A stretch of DNA of 64,000 nt from Megascapheus bottae (GCA_024803745.1 JANJXV010000010.1:31703525-31767524); one strand, 5' to 3'; shown: positions 37,161 to 56,863, numbered from the stretch's first letter. Notes: generated by a model not told the origin, from the letters alone. Numbers and translations are program-made.

Positions 37161-39644
37161 GAACTAAAACACTATGACATTCAAATGTTTAGAAAATGCT
37201 TCAAAACAGAAATCATATTTTATTCAATTTTGTCCTTGCTGTGACTGGGAAGAGAACAGAAACTAAGAAAGTGCTTGCTGAATGAATGAATGGATTCAGG
37301 AACAATTAAAGCACAGTCCAGATATATGTAAGGTATTTCTATTCTCTAGAAATGTACTTCTACTTTCATCATATATCTATGTGAATAGATTCGAAACAGA
37401 TCACTTTTTATATCCTTCTCCCCAAATGAACATATAACTAACTAAAATAAAAGAACCAGATCACCCTTAGTTTTAATTGTTGATCAGAAAAGATAAAGTA
37501 GAATGATCCATTTTATTTTATCTGAACTCCTTATTTTTAGTATCATCTGGCATAAAGCATTCCAATTAAAATCATTTAAGTAATAATCTGAAGAAGAAAG
37601 TCTCACGTTTAGGTGGAATAAAGTGTACTAAATAAGTTTTTTATTCATTTGTTCAATCTCCCAAATTTAAAACTTTTCATGTGGTTAGAGGAGATCAAGG
37701 AAAGAAAAAGAAAAAAATACATTGATATCGGGTCTCATTTTAAAGTCATGATCACTAACTTCCAGTGGATTTTAGTGCTGCCTAGCTCTCTTACTACTTC
37801 CTATTCAATCTATACCATAAGCGGCCCAACATCTCCACTTTCTGTATGAATCTTCAAAATTCAGCTCTTCCTCAACCTCCCACCTTATATAGTTATCTAC
37901 TATGTCTCTTCCTCCCACTGAAATAAAATATTACGGATATTATTCAACACACTATTATAATTTCACATAAATAATGACTTATCATTTCTACAAGAATGAA
38001 TTTTCTTTGAAGTTTTCATTGTTAATTTCACTGCTCTACCTAGGATGCCTAGCCTATAGTATATGTCCAATAAATATTTGCATAAAAATGAATTGAACCT
38101 CTGAATAAAAGATAGCAGCTACTATCTTTAAGAATAAAACTGATTTTTATTTCTTTTACTGAAATTAAGTCTCATTCTCATATGTCTTTGATAAATAAAA
38201 TTAGAATATGAAAGGAAAAAAATAACAGCTCATAGAAATGGAAGACAAACTCTGCTTTGGGTTATCTCCCGTAGCAAATTTTAGGACAGATCAGTATTTA
38301 AAGCTTTCTCAATCCAACAGAGATTCTGGTGAAAAGTACAAAATGTTTTGTTATGGCTACTCAAATGACTTTTAAGTTTTTGTGCTTTGTCAGAAGCAAA
38401 CATTCAAATCAGAATAAGAGAACATCAGGTACTACAAGCAGGAATTCAAAATAAAAGATGTTCAGAATATCTGACCATAGATAGTTGTATCTCATATGCA
38501 AAAATAAATTTGGTGAGAGCTTATGCAGAAAAAATATGGGTATATTCTTTTGTTATTCTTCTCTTCCTCTCTTTTAATTCTAAATGAAGATACTTTCTTA
38601 TTTGGTTTCAGCACATTTATTTGAATCTTCAGATATTTATGCCAGAAAGCTAAAATCACAGTTCGCAAATTGCTTCTCTCTTTAAAATGTCTTTGCCAGC
38701 TCAGATGGAAAAAGTTTAATTCAATTCAACCGATGACTCAGTTGGTGATAATGACGCAATTCAATAAATTATAGCTCTCTGCTCTTTCATCTCACCCCAT
38801 CTCTACTATTGACATTTCTTTTTAAAGCCTTTGTGTTATCAAAGAGGTCTGAATATAAAAAATAAAGTTTTGAGTTGTAAAAGAAATAATGAGTCAGTAA
38901 GGCAGCCTTAAGAAGGGGCTTTTTCTTCAGGTGCAGTAGCAACTACTAAGAAATTTAATAAACTTTCTGACAGCATAGATAGAAGAATGAAAAACCCCTG
39001 CTTACATCCATGACGTGTTCATACCAAACCCAGGAATGCATGCACTGGATACAGATGGCAAAAAGCTATACCAATGAAATTACTAAAGCTTGGAGACGAT
39101 TTGAGTTCCTTGACTGACTTTGTTGCTCTACAGAGAGGTGACTTAGGCAGGTCAATTTAATTTATCTGAGCTTTACTTTTCTCTTTCGTAAAACTGGGAA
39201 AGATGATATTTACATGGTAGTTTTAAAGAATAAATCAGATAAATGCTGACTAAAGTAAACATTTCAAAATGGTGACTGGTGTTAAAACGATCACCTTCCA
39301 ATTATCCTCAACTGTATTACTATCATTACTATTATTATTTTGCCCACATAATCAGTTCTCCAAAGGAGCACTTTAGGAGAGATATTCTTTATTTTTCTAC
39401 CAAATTGGGGCTGGGTGATAAGCATAAATAACAATGCCAGATCTCCTAAATTTCCAAAATGATGGGAGTCTCTGTGGGCTTGTAGGTGTGTGGAGAGAAG
39501 CAGAGGGGCAAACATGAGTTTCATGTTAACTACTTTGTTACTTAGAGAAAGGAAGATAAAGTAGAACCATTTTCTACTATCTGCCATTTTGCAAGTGATA
39601 CATTTAAAAATCAAGTAGATGAGGTAAATATAAAAGTTGAAGGT
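37161..39644. other. Unique DNA with L2/MIR traces
   Basis: L2-like 3' end about 37840-38100 ('ctagcctatagtatatgtccaataaatatttgc'); MIR about 39100-39260. The bZIP motif pair at 38734-38760 lies in non-repetitive sequence. Confidence 0.45.
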
Positions 39645-40140
39645 GAACCAAGTGTACTTGCTCATTCCTGTAATGCCAGCTACCTGGGAGACAGAGGGGA
39701 GAAGTTCCAGCAAGCCTGGGTAAATTTTTCATACCTATAATCCTAGGTACACAGGATGCCACAAATAGGAGGGAAGTACTGAGCCAAAAATCAAGGTTCT
39801 ACATAAAAAATAACTAAAAGCAAAAATAGGCTAGAGCATGGCTCAAGTGTTAGGGTCAAAACTCTGAGTTAAATACTTATGTACCACCAAATAACAAAAA
39901 AGAAAAAAAATTAAAAGGGTAACATTATCGAGGCATAGTTATATATGCCTTTAATCTCTGCTGTGCAGGAAACACATAAAGAAGACAGTGGTCAGTTGCG
40001 TGGCCTAGGCAAAAGTATGAGGTCTTGTCTGAAAAACTGAAAACAGCAGTGTTGGAGGTGTGATCCACATGATATGATGCTTAACTAGTAAGCACAAAGC
40101 CATGAATCCAATCCCCAGTACTGTCTCTCTTATCAAAAAT
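39645..40140 (+). repeat. Compound of degraded B1-like and ID-like SINEs
   Basis: B1-like start at 39655 ('ttgctcattcctgtaatgccagctacctggg'), a Geo-like piece near 39830-39890 ('agagcatggctcaagtgttagg'). A second B1-like unit near 39930-40040 and an ID-like unit near 40050-40130 follow. Confidence 0.5.
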
Positions 40141-42049
40141 GGTGACGATCAACAATAAATAAATAAATAAATAAATGTAATGATGATGATTTTTTTCTCA
40201 GTTTATGAGCTTGTAAATAGTCAACATAGTAGGGTATATCAGAGCTTTAGAAACTGTATTATTATACCACTTATGGGACTAGTCTGCTAGAATAAGTAAT
40301 GAAATCTGTTTCTTGAATCAAATACTTGGTTTCCTGTGCTTTGAATCAGTATCTTTCCAGCAAAAATGTCATGAAAGAAAGAAACACAAACATAGAAATT
40401 TCTTTTAGTCAAAAGATTTGGTTCTGCTTTTCTCCATCAAAGATGATGAGACATTCTAGAAGTTGTTCAAAAATATATTCCAAAATATATGTTATTCACC
40501 AAGGGCACAACTTTACTCCTATTTCACAGTGAATAGTAAATTCTGTGCTCATGTTTGCAATGGTAGTGCATACTGATGTCTTAAAGTCTAAGGAAATTCT
40601 TTAATGTGATTCTTTTGAGTGATATGCCCCACAAGTCCTGCAATAGTTTTCTTTCCTTTAACTCAATTACATAAGGTTATGCAACACTGAATGTACCCAG
40701 CAACTCTGAAAGGTAGATTCAGTATTTTTGATGAACCTGTTTTTTGTCCAACATATGTTCCTGGGCAAGGCTCACTAGAGTCTGCCTCTATCCACCTCTG
40801 CTTTTATCTCCTAAAATTCCCCATCTCCAAGTCTTGCCAAACTGATCTATTTTCAGTCTTCAAAATTACACATACATTTAAAATTAACTATGCATTTAAA
40901 ACATACATTTACATTCCATTTTTACTAAGTTTTCTTTTTCCCTCTCTTTCTTCTTTTCTTTCTGAATTTCCTTCACAGGGCAACTTTAGATTCTGTTGTA
41001 TTAACTTATTCATTAAATGCATACTGAGGATCTAGCATACATGGGGGCACAAAGAGAAGGAACTTGGGGCAGACTGGACTAAGTCAGAGCAAGGAACTGT
41101 ATTTGTGTTCTTGTATTCCATAAGGAAAACATATATTACTCGACAGTCTCAACCATTTAGCTAATCACAATTTTTAGTATGTATTTATAAAACAAAGCAC
41201 AGGAAACTAGGAGAAGGTATAACAAGAACTACCTCAACTTTGAGGTCAGAAAGAGTTTATTTAGAAACTAGTTTTAACTATGTTTAAAGATAAGCATGTA
41301 TAAAAAAGACAAGAAGTTCATAGGCGAAACTTGTTGATGGAAGGTCTGATTATTATTAAATTATAACATCTTAATGAAGATATGGTCAGGAATTCTTATC
41401 TTTCAAGTATTAAAACTTATTCCAGTCATATGTTGCATTGGGAATCTATAATACCTGCTACTTAAAACAAGTGGGACGACCACTTGGGTCCAAGAGCTTA
41501 AGACCAACTGACCAACACAGTGAACATCAAGCCAAAAACAAAACATAAAATAAAGAGGAAGTGTTTTCCCTATTATCTTTGCTGTCTGTAAAGCAAGAGA
41601 ACAAAAACAATGAATAGTCTCACACTTAAAGGAAAAGGAGCTAGCTAAGTGCTTGCCAGGAGATCTGAGAAATGACAGTCAGACCTGGGCTTATTCTTCT
41701 GAGTTCCAGTGCTCAGTAAAAACAAGAAGATCCGATGGGATAGGAAAGTAAAGCTCTGATGAAACTTGCACCCTCCAAACTCTGCAAGTAGAGGAGAGGT
41801 TGTATCTTTCTAAGGCCCTATCAAAACGGATTCAGCCACAAGAGAGAGCTACCAGAAATAATGAAGAGACCTCATTTCCTGCCTGGATATTTGCTGAGTT
41901 GCAGAGTCCACAGGACCTAGGGTAAAGTTCTGGGGGGTAGTAAGCACAACAAAAAAAAAGGTTCATGTGAAGCTGAACATCATACACTAGGACAAGAAGA
42001 CACATAATACACTATTTACATATAGACTACCATCCAACAAGCAAAAGAA
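40141..42049. other. Unique DNA
   Basis: An AAAT run at 40152-40176; otherwise nothing recognised. Confidence 0.45.
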
Positions 42050-42345
42050 TCAGCCAATAATATAAGTAATGGATGGTTCTGTGAATCTGAAAGGAAGGAG
42101 TATGTGTTTCAAGAGAGACTGATAGGGTATGTACGCAGCAAGAAAGAACGTAGGAAAGGTAAATCCAACAGGTATATTATACACATGTATAAAATATCAC
42201 AACACAACCCTCTTTGTACAATGAAATTTCAGTAATAAAAATTTTTAAAGGGGGTATCAATGTTCAAGAAATAATGTACCCATTAGCTAATGAATGTAAC
42301 TGTGACCCCAATACACATCACCCCAACAAAGAAATACAAGTAGAA
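42050..42345 (+). mobile_element. L1 3' fragment
   Basis: 'aaaatatcacaacacaaccctctttgtacaatg' followed by a second 3'-UTR-like segment 'gggggtatcaatgttcaagaaataatgtacccattagc'. Probably two degraded L1 ends. Confidence 0.5.
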
Positions 42346-42486
42346 ATAAATGAAATAAAAAGTAGAAAGTAAAAAAGAAGGGATTTCCTAGATGAGAACA
42401 AAAAAAGTAATAAAGTTTTTTTTAAAAAAAGAACAGACCCAAGAATCCATTCTTCATGAAGCCTCTACTAGAAAGAATGAGCTCTA

Positions 42487-42720
42487 ATTCTTTTTTTTTT
42501 TTTTTCTGGTGGGTCATGGGGCCTGGACATTGTCCCTGAGCTCTGCAGCTCAAAGCTACCACCCTACCCTTGAGCCAAGCCCCACTTTGCTTTTTCTAGT
42601 GGTTAATTGGAGATAAGAGTCTCAGGTCCTTTTGTGCCCTGGCTGGTTTTGAACCTTGATCCCCAGATCTTAGCCTTTTAAATAGCGAGGATTACAGGTA
42701 TGAGCCACTGGCACCAGGCT
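42487..42720 (-). repeat. B1-Geo SINE
   Basis: Minus-strand copy close to the family consensus with a poly(T) head, so its tail is poly(A) rather than CA. Confidence 0.88.
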
Positions 42721-42801
42721 TTCTAGTGAGTTTTAACTGTCTATCTCACTTTGGTTTTTAAGGATTTAGGTGTGTTTATGCTTCAGAATTAGAGCTCATT
42801 T

Positions 42802-43024
42802 GCCAGGTGTGGTGGCTCATGTCTGTAATCCTAGCTACTCAGGAGGCTGAGATCTGAGGATTGAGAAGTTCAAAGCCAGCCCAGCCACTAAAGACCTTGG
42901 GCCTCTTATCTCCAATTAACTACCAGAAACCAGGAAGTGGCACTATGGTTCAAAGGGTAGGGCAGCAGCCTTGAGCTGAAGAGCTCAGGGACAATGCTAG
43001 GCCCAGAGTTCAAGCCCCACAACT

Positions 43025-43026
<2 letters not shown>
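42802..43026 (+). repeat. B1-Geo SINE
   Basis: Plus-strand copy 'gccaggtgtggtggctcatgtctgtaatcctagc' to 'gagttcaagccccacaactgac', running directly into a CA repeat. Confidence 0.9.

Positions 43027-43074
<48 letters not shown>
43027..43074. repeat. (CA)n at SINE tail
   Basis: The SINE's terminal 'gacaca' continues into the CA tract without a break. Confidence 0.95.
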
Positions 43075-43078
<4 letters not shown>

Positions 43079-43629
43079 CACTAGAAAGTTGAAGTAAAAG
43101 ACCAAGATATCATTAAGGGAAACTCTCTAAAAAAGGCATGGAGTTCAACCAGTTCAACACAGAAAGGTTTGAGGGCAGTTCTGGAAAGCATTAAAGCAGT
43201 CTCCTGTTTACATTTACAGTACTGGCTCTTTTCAAATGAGTTATGACCACTCTGTGACCATAAAAGAAAGAACAATGGCATCAAGAGGGTAATAAACTAA
43301 AGGAGCAGAACAAATATACAGAAAACAGACACATGTATACATGGAAACTAACATACATTAATGAGGAAATTTTATTTAGTAGGAAAAAATTTCCTGTAAG
43401 TTGAATGGTACTTATATAATGTTTATCATTCTGAGGTGGGGAGGGGGTCCTTAAAGCTAGAACTCTATTGCATACCTTACATAAACAAACAGTCCAAGTA
43501 AAGATAAAATTTAGACCTAAGGATAAAATTAAAATGATTAAAATATAATCAAGAACATTTTAATGACTTTAGAGTATAGGAGAACATTCTTAAGAAGTCA
43601 GGAAATCAATATTGTGAAAACGGCTGTAA

Positions 43630-44353
43630 TAGAAAAATAATCTACAGATTCAATGTAATCCCCATCAAAATACTAAAGACATTCCTCACAGAAGTAGAAA
43701 AATCAATCATAAGATTCACATGGAATTACTAAAGACCTCAAAATGACCAAAGCAATCCTGAGCAAAAAGGGCAGTACAAAAATGTTCAGTTCCTGACTTT
43801 AAACTATACCATAGAACCACAAAAAAAAAAAGACATCGTGGTTTTGGTATATAATAGACATGCTCATCTATTTTTATCATGTAATTATTTCCCATAGCTA
43901 AGTTATAGAATCAGCCTTGTTGTCTGTCAATAGAGGAGTGAAAAATCATAATATGGTATATATACATAGTAGAGTATTATTAATCCATTAGGAAGAATGA
44001 TACTTTGTTGTTTGCAGGAAAATAGATGGAACTAGGAAATATCATGTTAAGCAGAATATTCCCATTAGGAAGACAACTTCCACATTTTTCTCATCTGAAC
44101 TATACAAATCTAAACACACAGAGACTATATTTTGTACATATATACCAAATACATGTAACATATATTATATTTTACTTAACATAAATACATTATATAAAAT
44201 GCATACATGTTTATGTATGTGTATATGTGCATGTATATATGTAAATATATACGTATATGTAAGTAAAACATGACATGTATCAACATTGTAATTGTAAACC
44301 TGACATAGAGAACTATAACCACTTTGTACAATTACTTAATAAAATTTTTTTAA
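43630..44353 (+). mobile_element. Old L1 fragment (ORF2 end and 3' UTR)
   Basis: ORF2-like 'ctacagattcaatgtaatccccatcaaaatac' then 'tgtttgcaggaaaatagatggaactagg..atcatgttaagc', and a 3' UTR ending near 44350. Disrupted, no open frame. Confidence 0.75.
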
Positions 44354-44394
44354 AAACATGAACATAAACACGGGACTCTTTTGGGAGAAACCAT

Positions 44395-44610
44395 CAGAAG
44401 AAAGAGAGGGCTAGAGAGAAAGGAAAAGGTCATGGAAGTCAATATAATCAAAGTACATTGTATTTGCTTATGAAAATAGCCTAAAGACAAAGAAATGAGG
44501 GATGGGGATGACAAAGAGTAATAGAAGAAGTGAGTTTGATCAAAGTACTATCTATATGTATGCACATACATGTGTATGGGAATACCACACATATACAAAG
44601 AATGAAAAAT
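44395..44610 (+). mobile_element. L1 3' UTR fragment
   Basis: 'gaaaaggtcatggaagtcaatataatcaaagtacattgtatttgcttatgaaaat' resembles the L1 3' UTR of older families. Confidence 0.5.
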
Positions 44611-44901
44611 AAATAAAAGGATGGTCAAAGTTAAAGAAAACACTACAGTACTTGGACAATTAGCCAATTACTCACAAGGTTTATTTCTCAGTTTCACCAG
44701 CAAGAAAGAAGATGATAATGCCTAGGGGTGCTTTGGAGATTAAATGAAATAAATGTAATATTAACATGGACATAAGAATAGAGGAACACAGCAACAGAGC
44801 CAGAAGATAAATCATAAAAAAATTCAGTATATAGTACTTGAAGCTTCCCTGCTTGTTCAGCTTGGAAAAGGTAATAAATAATTAACAAAAAAAGGAAAGC
44901 T

Positions 44902-45107
44902 GGGCTGGGAATGTGACTTGGTGGTAAAGTGCTTTGCCTAGCATATATGAAGCCCTGGGTTTGATGCCTCAGTACCACATAAACAGAAAAGGCTGGAGGT
45001 GGCACTGTGGCTCAAGTGGTAGAACACTAGCCTTGAGCATGAAGAGGCTTAGGAACAGTATCCAGGCTCTGAGTTCAAGCTCCAGGACCCCCACCCCCCC
45101 ACACACA
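44902..45107 (+). repeat. IDL-Geo SINE with C-rich tail
   Basis: Plus-strand dimer. Unusually its tail is 'cccccaccccccc' then CACACA rather than A-rich, like the B1-Geo family. Confidence 0.9.
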
Positions 45108-46488
45108 AAGGAAAATGAAAGTCATTTTTTTATCCATAATAAGAATTAAATAATTATATAACATAATTCAAACCATATTGTAATTAAAAGCAAATTCTTT
45201 CATGTGAGATATAGCATTTCCATTGATTTGGGGAGACAGATACAAAGAAAAACAGAGAAAACAAAAGGTGTTGGGGCTGTTCTGTCGGTAAAACACGTGC
45301 CTTATAGCATATAGTTACTTCTGAAACTATTAGCTCTATAGTATGGGCCTCAATTTATTTGTGCATGCTATGTGATTTTCTGAGTTATATAGTCATGGTG
45401 TTATCCTACACTCCAATCATATTCAGGTCTCTCTGAGTTGCAATATTTATTGCAACCACTAGATGGCAGAAAATGATTGTAAGTAGATGTCTTTAGTGTT
45501 ACCTATTTTTTTTAAATTATATTTAACATGTTCCAGAAAAAGAGTAAATATTGACCGATTTGTCATAAAGAAGTCATTTTTCAGTTTATAAATTAAAATC
45601 TGAGTTCAATTCCTACTTGTTCCCCAAATAAATAATATATTGCTAGCTTTGAAATACGATCCTCAGACGTCAGCCTCCTGAACAGCCAGGGTTATAGGCT
45701 TGAGCTGCCAGTGTCTGGCATCTTCACTACTTAACATCTTCATTTATATATAGTAGTTCAATTGGCTCACATGAAATTGCAAATATATGACAATTTTGAT
45801 TTATTATTATTTTTTTAACTTTTACATTTTTTATAACATGACATTTTTAGTCCTTATTAAGTTGACACAATTTAGGGAAATAAATACTCCCTTCCTTTTT
45901 CTGCTGCAAATGTGTTAACAGAAGCAAGACAGATAGTATGAAAGAATAGAAAAAGGTACAAGAAATGAAGTGAAAGATGAGTGTGACCAGAGAAGCCAAT
46001 GTTCTTAAGAGCCCTCTCTAAATAAGTACCAATGAAGTTCAAAATCGGCAACATAAGGTATTATCTCCTTTCTAACATAACAGAAGACTCCAATCAAAAC
46101 ACAAGCATTATGCAGATTCATAGTACAGATTTCCTTTCAGGAAGTATGGGAATATTTTTTCTCAGTTTTTAAAGTCCCATGGATGACATTGTTCTTGAAG
46201 TATTTTTAGTGTACTATTCAATAAATATTAATTTGATCATATCAAGCACGCCCAGCTAGCAGAGGCACTAATAGCTGCCATGTAAGTCTCCTTTATTCAA
46301 GTAAAACTGTATTGTTCACTTAGAGCTTCATGGTGAGGAACTTCTATAAAGGCATTGATTCCTACTTCCGTTGGGTTTGCAACACATTTTGGTTTATAAA
46401 AATCACTTTTGTGTACATAAACCCAATAATAGTTACTATTGGAATTTTCTCTGTTATCTAAACATTCATGAGCTAAAACTTGCCAGAT
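45108..46488. other. Unique DNA
   Basis: B1-like minus fragment at 45640-45719. A strong CTCF-type motif at 45456-45469. Otherwise nothing. Confidence 0.45.
45456..45469 (+). promoter_or_regulatory. CTCF-type site
   Basis: CCACTAGATGGCAG fits the CTCF core CCASYAGRKGGCRS at all 14 positions. It immediately follows a 9-bp-arm inverted repeat (45437-45456). Confidence 0.6.
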
Positions 46489-46504
46489 AAAAATATCCCA
46501 TTTA

Positions 46505-47464
46505 ATGCTCAACATCTCTGGTCATAAAAGAAATGCAAATCAAAACAACTCTAAGATTCCACCTCACTCCAGTTCGAATGGCCAGGATCAAGAAAACTAA
46601 TAACAACAGATGCTGGAGGGGATGTGGCCAGGGGGGATCAGTACTACACTGTTGGTGGGAGTACAAACTCGTTCAACCACTACAGAAAGCATTATGGCAG
46701 TGCCTCAAAAGGCTAAACACAGAGCTCCCCTCTGACCCAGCAATTCCCCTACTTGGCATTTACCCAATCATCCAGAAACAAGGACATACTAAATCCACCA
46801 GCACAACAATGTTCATTGCAGCACTATTTACCATAGCAAAGATATGGAACCAACCTAGATGTCCCTCAGTTGATGAGTGGATCAACAAGATGTGGTATTT
46901 GTACACAATGGAATTCTATGCTGCTGTCAGAAAGAATGACATTGCCCCATTTGTTAGGAAATGGAAAGACTTAGAAAAGATCATATTAAGTGAAGTAAGC
47001 CAGACTCAAAGGAACTTAGGCTCAATGGTTTCCCTCATTTGTCATAATCAGTAGAAACCTTGGGCTCTCCTAGCAGAGATTTGCAATAGAGCAAAACCTT
47101 GATACAAAAGGCCATATAAGTAGGACGCTAAATGAAAGGATCTCTAGGATATAGAAACATAAGCCATATAATGAATGATTGTTGTTCTTAAGGTACTATG
47201 TTATCTCTCATCTCTTTTGCTGTCCCTTGGTTATCTCATGTTGTTACAGTATCTCACTTTGTTACCTGCTCTATCGGATATATTTGTATTTGGTTATTTG
47301 AAATTGGATAGGGAACAGGGGAAAACAAGATGAGGGGTGGGGGTCGGAGGGAGGGAAATGGGGACCAAGACATGTGAAAGGGTATCAGTGTATGGGAATT
47401 AATGCACCATCTGTCTGGCAAATATCATATAACCCTTCTATTAAATACAATAAAAATATATGAA
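46505..47464 (+). mobile_element. Young 5'-truncated L1 with 16-bp target duplication
   Basis: Contains an open frame (46533-47054, 173 codons) that is the C-terminal end of L1 ORF2 protein ([44 protein letters not shown]), stopping at 47052-47054. A 3' UTR with a G-rich tract and the end 'aatacaataaaaatatatg' follows. Flanked by the perfect duplication 'aaaaatatcccattta' at 46489-46504 and 47465-47480. It lacks the endonuclease and reverse transcriptase, so it cannot move by itself. Confidence 0.95.
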
Positions 47465-47480
47465 AAAAATATCCCATTTA

Positions 47481-53940
<6,460 letters not shown>

Positions 53941-54894
53941 TTAGATGGAAGATACTTCACGTACGAGGCCCCTCCACCTGTGGTTAGGGTCTCTTACCAA
54001 AAACTGTCCTTGTGCTCCGAGGGATAATAATGATGAATGAGTGAAGGAGAGCAAGCGTGACTCTTATCCTTTGACCCAGCAGTGTCTTGGAAGTGCTCAG
54101 TGAAACAACCAAAAGCAATGTGATCTCTGAACTGTTAAAAAGTCAGGAAAGTAGTATCACTGTCGATGTTTTAGGTCCAGGTTCTAGGAATGAGTAGGTG
54201 ATATTTGGCTTTTTTTTTGAGGCTTGATTTATGTCACTAAACATGATAGTAATATAAGACAAGACGGTAGATAAGTGGGAGGGAGGAAAGGATACTGAGG
54301 AGTGCAGAGGATCAAAGTATATACATTGTAAAATACATATCTAGGTATCACACTCACACACATACACACACAAAGGCACCTTTGTAAAACCCACCAGAGA
54401 CATAAAGGATGGAAGAGGGATAGGAAATAAAATTATAAAAGAGCAGTAAAATTACACACGTATAAAACATGGACCCCCTAGTGTCCATTAATGAATACTA
54501 TTTACATATTAGGAAATAAAAGGATATGGGCGTTAAACTGGTTTCTAAATAACTTGTTACCTGAAAAATGCTAGAAAAACGAGTAGCAAATAATAAAGTT
54601 GATGAAATTGATGATGATCGCCAATTTTAGTGAAAGCATTTAAAATTTTCAAATTTTACTTTATTACACTTATTACACTGATGATGGATTTATGTTACAG
54701 AAATAGATGAGAATGAGAAAACTATGGATGAATACATTGTCCTCGGAGAAGATAGAATTGCAAACTACTGCTTCTTAGATATAATCTCATCAAATTGTTG
54801 AACAGCAAAGTTCAATTATGTATCATCTGCAATGTATTAATGTGCCTAGCAAAACTTTCTCATTGTATTCTTGCTAACTTGAGCATTGGTCAAG

Positions 54895-54998
54895 TTGTGA
54901 GGGTAATTGTCATTGAAGTAATTCATCACTTAAACTCAAGTTTACTTTGTGAGGGTAATTGTCAATGAAGTAATTCATCGCTTAAACTCAGAAGTTTC
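54895..54998. repeat. 52-bp tandem duplication
   Basis: Two units starting 'ttgtgagggtaattgtca' at 54895 and 54947, differing at only a few positions up to 'cttaaactca'. Confidence 0.9.
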
Positions 54999-55283
54999 AA
55001 ATTATTACAATAACCTTTTCACTGGTTTTCTTACTCTCAACCTCTGATCTACAGTTAACATGTAGATCACTTTTTATTGTCTTCAAAAACGTTCATGTTC
55101 TTACAGAATTAAGTTATACTGCACGAGTAGAATACTTGAACATAAATATTCAGCAGAATTTACACTATAAAATGATGGTTTGAAATTTATATTAATCATT
55201 CTCTGTTTCTAAGGCCTTGTCATGGACAAGATGATTTTATAAATCATTTATCCAGAACTTTAGTTTGTTAAGGCCTAGAGTTG

Positions 55284-55413
55284 TCTTGGTGTCTTGTGAT
55301 TTCCTATTATTCTCAGCCTAAGGAATGGGTTCAATATAAGTCCACAGTGTCGTGGTGTCTTGTGATTTCTTATTATCTCAGCCTAAGGAATGGGTTCAAT
55401 CTCAGTCCATAGC
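55284..55413. repeat. 66-bp tandem duplication
   Basis: Two units starting 'tcttggtgtcttgtgattt' (55284) and 'tcgtggtgtcttgtgattt' (55350), each running through 'cctaaggaatgggttcaat'. Confidence 0.9.
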
Positions 55414-56666
55414 TATACTGTCACTACTGGTTCCACTGGCACTAGAGAAACTTTACAGAAAGGTAGGAATGACTAGGTGAACCAAATAAAACAGGAACTG
55501 AAAAAAAGCTGGAGAAATCCTTTGTTCAAATATTTGTTCTGTTTAGTGACTTTTACTTTTTTCTTTAACTTCCCTTTCTCACTATTTGTCATCTTTGTAA
55601 AGCTATTCTTGTCATTCAACTTTCCCTTAAAAGTCACATAAAAGAAGTCGCTACACTTGATCTAATCACACTTGGAAGTTATCAGACTTTTCGACTTGTT
55701 TTCTTACGTAGTTATTGTTTTCCTTTTACTAGAACTTAATGCCATAGCCATTACCATATCCAGTTCAGTATCCCTGGCAACTAGAATGAAATTTAGAACT
55801 GTCAGCGGCTATGAAGGTTCACTCAGGGCTAAGAAGGTATAAATGACTTTTGAGAATAATGCTTAAGGCAAAGTAGGCTGGATGGTAATTCTTTAGATAA
55901 TTTTAATAATTTTTCTTTCTCAGAAACCGATTTTATAGTATAATCTGATTGTGCTAAAATAAAATATGTCAGCTAAGTATATAGCTTGGTCTATCCTCAC
56001 TTTATTATTGAATAATCAATGGCATGCTTAAGGTGTTTTAGGGATCATAAAGCCAACATGCAAAGCTCCATTGAAAGTGATAACATTCGAATTTTTGAAG
56101 ATTTCAACTGGCTGTTTGTGTTTCATCTCTACAAATTAGATGAGGATATTCAGTTTTAATTTTTATGTCTAGAAAATAGTTTTATAAAATTAGAGTACTT
56201 AGGCCATTAGTAAGTCCTAAGGTCATTATGATTTGAGTATAATGGAACTGCCAATATAAAAATAACTTACATTCATAGAAATGATTTGAATGCAAGTGAT
56301 GGTGAATTAACTATAGTGTATACATTGAGAGAGGTAGAAGTTCCATCTATCTTGGTCAGATCATTTGGGAACAGCAGATCTTCAAGGTTTCCTCTCTTAG
56401 AATTTTGAAAATATATTCAGTCTTCTAGGAGAAACAAAATTAGAGTTAATCAACCCCACCAAGATATTACTAAGTACTCCATATACAATTAAAGGTCCGT
56501 GTGCAAAGTTAGGCAGGAATCTGATCCAAAATTTAAAAACTTCTAAAGTGAAGCATCCAATTGTAACAAAAGTAGGCTTTAAATCCCATTTACAAAGGAA
56601 AGTAATCAAGTTTCTATAGATGAATATTTTACTTTAGGAAGCGTTTAAAAAATAAATTCAAAGTCA

Positions 56667-56863
56667 TGTGCCAGTCGCCCATGCCTACACCCTAGCTACT
56701 CATGAAGCTGAGGTCTGAGGATCATGGTTCAAAGAAGACCAAGTAAGAAAAGGCCTTTGAGGCTATTATCTCCTATAAACTACTCAAAAAAAAACCAGCC
56801 AGTAGTGGTGCTGTAGTTCAAGTGGTAGAGTGTTAGCCTTGAGCACAAAGAGGCTTAGAAAAT
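56667..56863 (+). repeat. B1-Geo SINE, diverged
   Basis: 'ccctagctactcatgaagctgaggtctgaggatc' then 'gtggtgctgtagttcaagtggtagagtgttagccttgagc'; the 3' end is lost. Confidence 0.75.

Noticed and set aside
39291..39713. 140-codon minus-strand frame
   Set aside because: Composition is that of AT-rich intron plus a B1-like fragment; no motif, no splice signals and no similarity I recognise.
46533..47054. 173-codon open frame as a host gene
   Set aside because: Its translation is the C-terminal end of L1 ORF2 protein and it lies within an L1 bounded by a target duplication.
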